DNA of 64,000 nt. It comes from Guillardia theta CCMP2712. Its lineage: Eukaryota; Cryptophyceae; Pyrenomonadales; Geminigeraceae. The stretch spans positions 389,100 through 453,099 of the forward strand of contig NW_005434624.1 of the NCBI RefSeq assembly GCF_000315625.1, read 5' to 3'. Position 1 is the first letter of the stretch, and every line of letters begins with the position of its first letter. Below the pieces are notes generated by a model. The model saw only the letters and a program-made list of their open reading frames with translations, had not been told where the DNA came from and ran no database searches. A program made the position numbers and the translations under genes. This document shows, in pieces, positions 18,480 to 28,471 of the stretch.

Positions 18480-21400
18480 ATGGGTGCCGAGGAGGATAGA
18501 ATCCGAAAGATCGAAGCGGGAAGAAAGAGGCTGGAAAAATTCAGACAAGCCAAGTCGAACGGCCCGAATGAGGATCACAAGTCTAAGCCCCTTCCCTCTC
18601 CATTCGATGCTCCAAGGTCCAGTATCAATGGATCGATGAGGGTGTCAGCTCAAATCCCCTCCCGTCAACCAAAAGTATTGCCGGCATCAACAGGTTGACT
18701 CTCTGCTGCCATGGATGGTGATGTGTTAGCCTCACAGAATTTGATGCAGAATCTATCAATGTCGTTCCCTCCGTACGAGAACCTGAACCGAAAGCTGTAC
18801 TAGAAGAAAGTCCCAAACGGTGCCTTTATTGATAGTTTCCAATCTCTGTGATTTACGTAGGGCAGGCTTGAACTCTCAGAAGATCAAAGTAATGCAATCT
18901 CTCACGTGACGCACAGTCAAGGTTGTGCATTACTGTATCCTGTAGGGTTTTCATTGTTTGCACAGGGTCGACTAGTCTGAGTGACGTGTCTGGGCGAGGA
19001 AAGCATGCCCAGCTGCAGGTGGCTGTGATATTGTTCATGATTCCCCGCTGAAGTCAATGTCAGGTCGCTCGAGAAACGAATTCGATTCCGGAGCCTGAGG
19101 TAGGGGCAACCTGCAGTTGAAGCTCTATGGGCTCACCTATCTCTGTAGGATCGAATGGAAGCTCCTGCAGCACACGATGCCGTTCCTTATGTTGCAGATG
19201 GTGTAGTTTTTACGTCTTATCCGTCGACGGTAATTCGTGGAAATGTTTCTGTTGTCCTTGACATGAATCAGTCCTTGAGGACATCTCGCACGCAGTACAG
19301 CATCGTGCGGGAAGAGGGAATGCGTGTCGATGCGATGATGGGCGAGGTTCTGGTCTTTTGATCTCGTGCTTGCCTCATCACCTGTTTCCACACGGATAGG
19401 CGGATGGCGAAGATGAAAAAACGATCATGATCCAAAGCCTTCGCGCGATGGTGGATGGGCTGAAACGACAGATTGCATTCGATGTTGAGGTATCTGAATT
19501 CCGAAGGCCATGATCCTTGCTGATTGTGCTTGTATGACAGCTTCTCGATGCGGCGAATACTAAGCAGAAGGAGACTGAGGCGCAGCTTGCTAAAGCTCAG
19601 GCGAGAATTCTGTCGTAACCTTTCCCTATTTATGACCTTCGTTTAGGCCAACTACGATCGTGTAGTTTCGCAAGTTCAAGGCACGCTTGATATACAGCCG
19701 ACTCTTGAAATCTCAAATGTCCAAGCTCATATGCTTCAAAATTTAGGAGACCATAGGTCAATATTCTTGGAACAATCAAACGAAGCTCTTTTGATGGAAA
19801 AAAACGCGCTGATTGATGATTTGAATTCAAAACTATCACAGAACATGGAAAGAAATGCTGACCTCGAAAGGAGATTGGAAGAAATGCAGCGTCACATTGA
19901 TCAGAAGCATCAAGAGACCACTTTAATCAAGAAGCAGTTGAAGGCGTTGGAGTCCAGACCTGGAGAAGACCTTCAGAAACGGATTTTAGAATTACAAAAT
20001 GAAGTTCAATCGATGGTAGAACGAGACCAAGAGGCCTGCCATGCTATCGAGGATTTAGAAATTGCAAAGAGGGAGATCGAAAATCTGAGGAGGGCCCAGG
20101 AAGTTGCAAATACAGCAATTCACAGGATGCAAAGCGAACTCCTTCAGAGGAGCTTGAAATCTGATCTTAACACCGTGGAGCGTGGATCTGATGCGACAGA
20201 ACTCGAAGAGCTGCGTATCAAGTTGAGAGATTATGAATCGCTGAAGCTTTCTAAGGACTCTTTGGAAAGACGTCTTCAACATATTGTGACTCAGGAAGAC
20301 CTACTTTCCCAGCTCATTGCTCAGATCGATGCAGAATTGGCCAAGGTGCATGAGATTGTTTACCAGACTGATAGTGCAATGCTATCTAAACACGCTTCTT
20401 GGAACGGGGCAGTGGAAAACTTTCTGTTTTTAATTCGAAGCTGTCAAGAAGACCTGTCCTTCATTTTCAGTCACGACACGTTTTTCACATCTGGTGCCGC
20501 AGAGAAGCTTTTGAGTGGTCGAATTGAACCATACAAGTGCCTTACTGACTCAGCAAATATTGCAAGAATTATTCTGGACTGCAAGCAGTTCAATTCTTCA
20601 ATGACAAAACAATTTCTATGTGCCATTGAAGGGTTGGAGTCAGACATTGATGATATACGGTCTTGTGCCATCCTACCCAACAAATCGGGTCTGCAATGTT
20701 GGCCAGACGCAAACGACTTCAAAGCGGAATATAGCGAATTAAGGGAATGCTATTCTAAGGAACCTAAGGAATGTTTGTCACAGGTGAAGATTTGTTCTGG
20801 TTCTATTCCTTTGTTCCTTTTTTTTGATAAGTTTCTTGTTTACAGCAGGATATAGGCATGATCATGAGGCAACTTAAGGATGAGATGAAGGCTCAAATTT
20901 ATATGATACTGAAGCAAGTTTGTGAAATATCAAGATGCATTGACGTGTTAGCAGAAGAAAACTCGCTTCGAAATTTGCGCATTCTGGAGATGGGCACTTG
21001 TCACCTTGACTTTGCGACTAAATGCGCAGAAGTTGATGAGCAGATTGGAGACATTCACAAGAATATTGGACAGATTGAAAATTGTATCCATGTATTGAAA
21101 AGGCCGTTGGACCATGTTGCTGAAGGCACTGAAGATGCAAAGTTCCACATCGATTTTCTGAATTCAAACAATCGAGATCTTGTCACAAGCTGTGATTCCA
21201 CAAAGCGCCCTCAGCAATACTTTCTCAGTGCAACTATCATGGAACAATTCAAGTCCATTATATCTCACTGCAATGATGCGTTTGCGGATCTTAACCAAAA
21301 CGAGCTATGTTTCCGCGAGCTCATGGACGAGCGAGACAGGCTCCGGGAGGCAGCGCTCCAGCACGAGGAGAGCCTGAAGGAGTTTGAGCTGCTGCGTCAC

Positions 21401-24400
21401 GAGAGCGGCTTGCTCCAGGACCAAGTCAAGGAGCTTGAGAAGATGCTTGATGAGAAGCAAGGAGAGGCCAGCAAGCTGCAGGAAGCGTACGGGGCGATGA
21501 GAGAAGCACAAAGCCGTGCAGAGGAGGCCAAGAAGGAGGCAGAGGGGGCACGGGCAGAGCTGCAGGAGGCTCAGGCACAAGCGGAGGGAGCCAAGAAGGA
21601 GGCAGAGGGGGCACGGGCAGAGCTGCAGGAGGCTCAGGCACAAGCGGAGGGGGCCAAGAAGGAGGCAGAGGCCTTGTCGGCTGCTAGGACAGCATTGATC
21701 GAGCAGGCTCAGGCACTTGAGAGCAAGATCAAGGAGCTTGAGATCGAGAAGGATGTGGAACTTAGAAAGGTCGTGGACGAGCGAGACAGGCTCCGGGAGA
21801 CAGCGCTCCAGCACGAGGAGAGCCTGAAGGAGTTTGAGCTGCTGCGTCACGAGAGCGGCTTGCTCCAGGACCAAGTCAAGGAGCTTGAGAAGATGCTTGA
21901 TGAGAAGCAAGGAGAGGCCAGCAAGCTGCAGGAAGCGTACGGGGCGATGAGAGAAGCACAAAGCCGTGCAGAGGAGGCCAAGAAGGAGGCAGAGGGGGCA
22001 CGGGCAGAGCTACAGGAGGCTCAGGTACAAGCGGAGGGGGCCAAGAAGGAGGCAGAGGCCTTGTCGGCTGCTAGGACAGCATTGATCGAGCAGGCTCAGG
22101 CACTTGAGAGCAAGATCAAGGAGCTTGAGATCGAGAAGGATGTGGAACTTAGAAAGGTCGTGGACGAGCGAGACAGGCTCCGGGAGACAGCGCTCCAGCA
22201 CGAGGAGAGCCTGAAGGAGTTTGAGCTGCTGGGTCACGAGAGCGGCTTGCTCCAGGACCAAGTCAAGGAGCTTGAGAAGATGCTTGATGAGAAGCAAGGA
22301 GAGGCCAGCAAGCTGCAGGAAGCGTACGGGGCGATGAGAGAAGCACAAAGCCGTGCAGAGGAGGCCAAGAAGGAGGCAGAGGCCTTGTCGGCTGCTAGGA
22401 CAGCATTGATCGAGCAGGCTCAGGCACTTGAGAGCAAGATCAAGGAGCTTGAGATCGAGAAGGATGTGGAGCATGCTGTACAAGCCGAAAGGATGCGAGA
22501 GCTCATGGAGGTACTAGAAGAGGCCAAAGGAGCTTTAGGTGAGAGTGAGCTATGTCTCCGTGATCTCGTGGACGAGCGAGACAGGCTCCGGGAGACAGCG
22601 CTCCAGCACGAGGAGAGCCTGAAGGAGTTTGAGCTGCTGCGTCACGAGAGCGGCTTGCTCCAGGACCAAGTCAAGGAGCTTGAGAAGATGCTTGATGAGA
22701 AGCAAGGAGAGGCCAGCAAGCTGCAGGAAGCGTACGGGGCGATGAGAGAAGCACAAAGCCGTGCAGAGGAGGCCAAGAAGGAGGCAGAGGGGGCACGGGC
22801 AGAGCTGCAGGAGGCTCAGGTACAAGCGGAGGGGGCCAAGAAGGAGGCAGAGGGGGCACGGGCAGAGCTGCAGGAGGCTCAGGCACAAGCGAAGGAAGCC
22901 AGAAGGCAGGCAGAGGGGGCACGGGCAGAGCTACAAGAGGCTCAGGCACAAGCGGAGAAAGCGGCGCAAAGTCTTGATACCTTGCTTGAGGACTTTCAGC
23001 TACAACAAAGAAGAATGCAGAAAAAGTTGTTCGATGCTCAGTCAACCTCTATTGAGATATCTTCTCGTTTCTCTGATGCAAGGATAAAAGAATTGTTGCT
23101 ACATGTCACAGAGGCACAGGAACTTCTCGACTCAACAGTTTCAGATTGCCTGCTGGAATCCGACGAGAAGGTGTGTGAAATTCTCTCCCCTGGATCCTGC
23201 ACTATTCTATATTTCTTGACTTCAAAACCTGAACTGACCATGATCTTGCAGGCGAGGATCAAATTCTTGGAGGATGAAATCTTTGCTTTGAGATCTGCCT
23301 GCAAGTGCATGTTCACGCACAACGTTGAACAAGGCGCCCGGGCAGAAAGCCGCGCTCTTGACAACTCATTCTTGTCCAACCAGGAAACACCGTTGTCCGA
23401 CAAGTTGACCGCCCCACAGCACTGGTTGCGAGCTCACTTCGAGGAGATCTGTAAGGAGTTGGCTGAAGTGAATCACATGATTCGTGAAATTCATCTCAAA
23501 GATGATGAGACTGCGATGACCCCCGGCAAGATGCAGGGTCGCCAAGGTCTACCCATGGCAGGATATCGAAGCAGAACAGTCGAAATGAGATCAAAGACGG
23601 CAGAGACCAAGAAGGAGAGCGCTGCGGAAAATCCGCTCATCAATTTCTTCCCCAACGTCATCAATAAGGGCAAAGGCAATCTAGATTCAATGTTTGGGCA
23701 GATCAAGAAGATGGTGGAGATTCCATTGGAGCCGAACGAGCACAATCTGTTCGGTCTGCTGGCCCACGATCGTTCAAGCTCCCATCGCGACGTCAGACGG
23801 CTGAAGGCTGGAGCCAGCGCTCCTTCCAAAGACGTCGATTCAGGTTCTTCCCACGTGCTGAAACGTTGACGAGAGCTGAAGTGTTGTGTGCAGCAGTGTT
23901 CGTCTTCTCGAGGTCGGCACCTGCATGGCAAGCGACAGCTGACCCCGCAGCCTCCAGGTGTCAGTTCGTCGAGATCTTTGGCTGCATCAAGGAGGTGGAG
24001 GCGATCCAACTTGAGGTAGAGGGTGGAGGGAGGACGAAGGGAGGACGACGACTGCTGACGGAAGTGCAGCTTGTTAAGCTGATGGATCAGTTCAAGAAGC
24101 GAGAAGAAGTCATCGTCTCGCTCGAGGCTGCCCTAGAGGCTTCTTTGGGAAGAGAATCTGTGCTGGAAGAGCTGCAGGCCTCCACCCACCAGTCTCTCTC
24201 AGGGATGAATGACCAAGTGACAACCATCTTCAGCACCCTTGCAGGAGTGGAGTTGAAGAGCAAGCAGGTGGGCACTTGTCACGGCATGTTGTGTGTCGTC
24301 ATCGAAGTCGACAGGAGAGGTTGACGCGGGATGCCTCCCAAAGGAAGCAAGAACAAGATTCAAGCATCGGCATGCAGCTCGGCATGCAACCCCCAACTTT

Positions 24401-26312
24401 CAGAGGGTCGAAGTGACAGCACCACAGATGCGATGAAAAAGCTCGAAACAAGGGTCGCGGAGCTCTGCCGAGAGAATGAGGTCCCGTGCGATTGAAAAGG
24501 CCTTAGCTAACTCAGCTCCCAGCTGCTGTGTCAAACTGTGAAGTCCGAGCACTCTGATAAGGTCTCAATGTTCTCCGACGCCTCACGGTCGCTTGAAATG
24601 ACCTGATGACAGTGCAAGGCCCTGGACGACCTCACCAAGGAGCAGACGCGACACGAGCAGATCAGAGTCCAGCTGAATGCAACTCAAGCTGTGCGTGCTG
24701 GCACCACGAGAGGATCCGCGAGGTCTGACGCGACCGCAGGATCTGAGATTCTACGAGAGCACTCTTGAGGATGTGAAGCACAAACTGCTCAGTGGGCAGA
24801 CGAGAGAATCGGAGCTCATCCGAGAGCAGGTGAAAAGAGCATCGCCTTGCTGCCTGAGCTGATGAGAGTGAGGCTCCAGGCCTTGACGAGGAGGATCCTG
24901 AGCGGGAACGTGGAGGTGAGGACAAGTGAGTCAGCACCATCAGCTGACAGTGCCCAGCATGAGCTCTCAGTGAAGGAGCACGAGCTAAGAATCAGGTCCG
25001 TCCATCTCCTCAACCTCTCGCCTCCCCCCCCCCCAAGCTGAGGCCCTGACTTCAGGGAGTTCCTCCGGAAGCAGCGCACCAACATGGAGATCCTCTCACA
25101 GGCACTGCTGGAAACGTGCCGGGGCTGTCGGTGTAAGCTGATAGTGCAGCAGGAGAAGTCGCATCTGGAGCAATCGCTCGACTCGATGAGGAGGCAGAAC
25201 TCCATCCTTTACGACACTCTCAAAGCAGTGGAAGAAAGGTGCGCCTGCCGCTCCGATCGGCTCATCCCACTCGCCTTGTGCTTACGTCATGAGCAGGGAA
25301 CGATTTGCTGAGGCCGAGAAGAGGAGAGCAGGTAGTCAGCTGAGATGAAGGGGGGGAGGAGCACCTGAGGGTGTTGGCAGTGCAAGAAAAGTTGGACAGT
25401 CAGGCTTCTCTCAAGCGGACGACGGAACGACTGCACAAGCTGCAGAGCCAACTCGCGCAGCACGTAAGCTCGTCTTTGTCTTGCCTGTGCATCGGATGAC
25501 TGGCTGTCTTTTCTCTCTGTCGCCTCTTGGTTTCGCTCTTGTTGTCTTGCAGAGTTCGAGAGTGAAATGGTTAGTCTCTCCTCCTGGCCGTTCATGGCAG
25601 CGCTTGCCTGCCTTGCGGCAGCCCTGCCGTGACTGAGTGCCTCTCCCTCCCCCTCCCTCCTCTCTTTTTTCCCATCTGCTTGTTCCGACGAGACGCTGCC
25701 AATTTGACCTCGTGACCCTGATTATCTCTTGTCACAGGAGTCTCCAGCGGGTAGCCCAGCTGAAGATCCAGAGCGAGGACGGAGACGACCGTACAGCACT
25801 GGAGATCATGAGGGACTCGAACTGGAGGGGAGAGGCTCCTCCTCGGAGATGAAGCGGGCCCCTCCTGTACATAGAAGTCTTCACTTGCAATCTTCTCCCT
25901 TGGAGGGTCTGCCGCCCAAGCGCAGGGACCCAAGGATTGTTCGGGACGACGTTGAGGGTACCCCTGAGCAGCAGCACGTGGGTGTGCTTGGCCTTGGCTG
26001 GCTCAAGGGGGAGAGCAAAGTGTTCGAGGACAAGGTCCTTCCTCCTTCCCTTGTCCTCCCTCCCTTCGCCCTCTCATTCCCACAGCCACTCACTCCCCTT
26101 CTGCTTGACTCATGCTTGCACAGGTAAAGGAGTGCAGAGAACAGATCGCGTGGCTAACCTCAGGCAACTTCGACCTGTTCCATGACGCGCCTTCAGCCTC
26201 GAGTGCGTCTCCTGCTGTCGGGAAGGATCCCAGGAGGACGAGAGCATCCCCTGGCGGAGTCTCGATTTGGAGCAGAAAGTCACCGGCGAAACCATGGAAT
26301 TCCCCAGCTTGA
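18480..26312 (+). CDS. Giant coiled-coil protein of centrosome/Golgi-scaffold type
   Basis: The start is ATG 18480 (MGAEEDRIRKIEAGRKRLEK). The N-terminal EAGRKRLEKFRQAK resembles the start of AKAP9/pericentrin-type proteins. Many short exons follow; the main body lies at 19647-20783 and 20846-23843, over 1,300 residues of heptad-rich coiled coil with tandem repeats at 21326-22975. Phase-consistent introns include 20784-20845, 23171-23251 (81 bp, stop-free and in frame) and 23844-23893 (50 bp). The last one bypasses a TGA at 23869 and links to a further series of coiled-coil exons (VKLMDQFKKREEVIVSLEA, LDDLTKEQTRHEQIRVQL, DLRFYESTLEDVKHKLL, EKSHLEQSLDSMRRQ), ending at TGA 26310-26312. If 23844-23893 is not an intron, two adjacent genes are present. 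Likely cytoskeletal or membrane-tethering scaffold; no enzymatic domain seen. It converges on the WD40 gene. Confidence 0.68.
21326..22975 (+). repeat. Tandem coding repeats of the coiled-coil gene
   Basis: Four near-identical units each begin GACGAGCGAGACAGGCTCC at 21326, 21776, 22163 and 22571 (spacings 450, 387 and 408 bp). Length differences come from varying numbers of an inner repeat of about 60 bp (EGARAELQEAQAQAEGAKKE) and from presence or absence of the AARTALIEQAQALESK block. Identity at silent positions indicates recent expansion. Confidence 0.93.
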
Positions 26313-26409
26313 GAGGAAGATTCCAGGAAGAAGTTGAGCAAGAATTCTGTATGTATGTCATGTGAATGTCTCAAGTGTTGTTCTCGTCGTTGCTCCTGCT
26401 CTGGAGTCC

Positions 26410-27939
26410 TCATCTCTTCTCCCCGGCCACTTGCTCCTTCACCTTGCTTCTGTCCTGAGTCTTGCTGAGCTCTCGCGACACGTCGGTCAGACGGAAACCT
26501 CCGCCTACTCGTTTTGCATCCCCTACAGCACGTGCGGGCTTGCTGGTTCCAGCAACCTTTTCCTTGACGCTTGGCGTTCTGACCTTCAACTCGAAAGACG
26601 TCGACGTCACCGCGCTCGCTCCCTTCCTCGAGCTGGGATCGAAGGCTCTCGCATGGAGGACGAGCGGAGAGGAGCTCGCCAGGGAGCTCACTGGAATGGG
26701 GCCCGAGACCACGTGCGAGTCCTGCATGTCGGACAAGGAGATGGTCTTGGCTACCTGACTGTAGAGGATGGTGGCTCCTGGAGTAGAGCAGGTGATGGTC
26801 ACCTGTCCCGAGGGCAGCAGAGCTCCCCCAGCTGGCTGAAAGGAAGGAGGAGAGACCCGCACCTGACGCGAGAAACGTCTGCGCCCCCCGTGACCTCTCC
26901 AGACCTTCTGGATCCTGGTGGCACACAACTTCATCCTTGCCGACGATGCAGGAGGCCGTTTCATCGTCGGCACGGCAGCCTCCTCCTCCTCTCTCTTCAC
27001 CCCCCACGCATGCATCTTCCCCAGCGCGTCTCCTGCAATGAGCATCCCGTGGTGATTTGCGATGAGGGAGAAAATCTGCTCCTTGTCGGCAGTCTCGAAC
27101 TTCATCTTGACCTCCCCCGACACCACGTTGGTAATGCGGATGCCTCCATCAGCATGCGACGAGGTGACCCACCTCCTGGTCCCGTCGACTCTGTGATAGA
27201 CGTTGAAGGAAGCAAGACCGGTCTCCAGCACCGCCCTACCCTTGCCGTTCCTCACATCCGTCACCCTCACTGACCCGTCGAAGGAAGTTGAGAACAGCTC
27301 GAGGTTCGCGAGGTGCAGTGACGTGACGTATCCGGAGTGTCCCGTGAAAGTGTCGCGCTGCTTGCTCGAGCGCAGGTCAAGCGCTGCTATGCTGCAGTCA
27401 TGCAGCCCGCAGTAGACATCAGTTTGCTTTCCTACCACACACAGCGCGGCATCAGGGAGTTTCACCACCGACGAGAAGCCATGGTCTTGCAGTCTCGTTC
27501 TTAGATCCCACACGCGCACACAGCTGTCCCAAGAGGCAGAGAGCACGACGCCGCTCTCATGCAGGAAAAGATGATTGACGCAGTGAGCATGCGCCTTGAT
27601 CTGCTTTATGAGAGAGCGTCGCTCTATGCTCCAAAGACATATGGTCTGATCAAAGGAACCGGACAAGAGCATGTCATCCACTACAAGGAGCGAGCTGATG
27701 TATCCTTGATGCACATGCTGCAGCGTCTCTATCTTCTTTTGCTTCTTCGCATCCCAAATCGAGATTTTCTCGTCGCCACTTCCACATATCATCATCCTCA
27801 CCGACACCTCCCCCGATCCCTCCATCACCGTCTCTAACGCATTGATCGACGAATCATGAGCCTTCACTTGCCAATAATCGTCCGGCCTTGGCGTCCACGC
27901 TAAGCCTTCTGGATTCATTGCTGCTTGCTCCGTGCTCAT
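26410..27939 (-). CDS. WD40-repeat protein with IQ motif and chitobiase-C-like domain
   Basis: A single-exon 509-residue ORF from ATG 27939. Residues about 20-330 form a beta-propeller of six to seven WD40 repeats (e.g. GSGDEKISIWDAKK, SGSFDQTICLWSIER, SASWDSCVRVWDLRTR, STSFDGSVRVTDVRNG, AGDALGKMHAWGV). An IQ-type calmodulin-binding helix follows (ATRIQKVWRGHGGRRRF). A short domain resembling the C-terminal beta domain of chitobiase/hexosaminidase comes next (GGALLPSGQVTITCST then PGATILYSQ). The tail is basic and Lys-rich. No signal peptide, so a cytoplasmic scaffold is likely; the partner is unknown. The absence of introns contrasts with its neighbours. A Gln/Glu-coding repeat lies immediately upstream of the ATG. 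The 3' end lies 98 bp from the convergent coiled-coil gene. Confidence 0.82.
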   Translation of the reverse strand: MSTEQAAMNPEGLAWTPRPDDYWQVKAHDSSINALETVMEGSGEVSVRMMICGSGDEKISIWDAKKQKKIETLQHVHQGYISSLLVVDDMLLSGSFDQTICLWSIERRSLIKQIKAHAHCVNHLFLHESGVVLSASWDSCVRVWDLRTRLQDHGFSSVVKLPDAALCVVGKQTDVYCGLHDCSIAALDLRSSKQRDTFTGHSGYVTSLHLANLELFSTSFDGSVRVTDVRNGKGRAVLETGLASFNVYHRVDGTRRWVTSSHADGGIRITNVVSGEVKMKFETADKEQIFSLIANHHGMLIAGDALGKMHAWGVKREEEEAAVPTMKRPPASSARMKLCATRIQKVWRGHGGRRRFSRQVRVSPPSFQPAGGALLPSGQVTITCSTPGATILYSQVAKTISLSDMQDSHVVSGPIPVSSLASSSPLVLHARAFDPSSRKGASAVTSTSFELKVRTPSVKEKVAGTSKPARAVGDAKRVGGGFRLTDVSRELSKTQDRSKVKEQVAGEKR

Positions 27940-27954
27940 CCTACTTCTGTTCTG

Positions 27955-27973
27955 CCTCCTCCTGCTGCTCCTG

Positions 27974-28062
<89 letters not shown>

Positions 28063-28105
28063 GCTCCTGTTTCTGCTCCTGCTGCTCCTGTTTCTGCTCC
28101 TCCTG
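27955..28105. repeat. (CTGCTC)n-type hexanucleotide repeat in WD40 leader
   Basis: Long run of CTGCTC/CTGCTG units; all frames are open (poly-Leu, Ala-Pro or Cys-Ser on plus; Gln-Glu on minus). On the minus strand an ATG at 28141 opens a Gln/Glu ORF whose TAG (27943-27941) is one nucleotide before the WD40 start codon at 27939. Confidence 0.9.
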
Positions 28106-28194
28106 CTCCTGTTCTTGGCAACGAACCTTCAGCGGGCCCATCTCCGACGACCTGAGGCGGACTCGAAAAATTCTTCACATCTCCGTTTTCACCA

Positions 28195-28345
28195 GCGGTT
28201 TACTCAAAGTTAAGTTAAAAATCAGTACGAGGACAATCAGGAGAGTCGAGGAGGCTTGACCCTGACACTGTCGCACAGGCCCAACGGCGAGAAGAGAAAA
28301 GACAGCGAGAACCAAACCTAATCCTGCCGACTGCTGTCCCCCAAC
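28195..28345 (+). repeat. Dispersed element A, copy in forward orientation
   Basis: Contains GTTTACTCAAAGTTAAG, AAAAATCAGTACGAGGAC, GGAGAGTCGAGGAGGCT and GAGAACCAAACCTAATCC, matching 17565-17720 on the opposite strand. Shorter matches around the AGTTAAAAATCAGTAC core occur near 42895 and 48540. Intergenic between two minus-strand genes. Confidence 0.8.
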
Positions 28346-28471
28346 CTATTTTAAATGTCTCAGCTCGTTCTACTCATGACATCTACTATCATGTATCGTA
28401 GGCTTCACTTCTAATGTATATATTGACTTTCATAACATCCTTCCTGACTTTGGATTGGTCAGGGGGACTTG

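Noticed and set aside
21305-21961. Minus-strand Leu/Cys-rich ORFs opposite the coiled-coil repeats
   Set aside because: Antisense reading of Glu/Ala/Lys-rich heptads (CTC/CTG complements). It repeats exactly with the sense repeat and has no independent start or domain.
27888-28259. Plus-strand poly-Leu, Ala-Pro and Cys-Ser ORFs over the CTGCTC repeat
   Set aside because: Pure hexanucleotide-repeat translation in every frame, with no flanking coding sequence on the plus strand.
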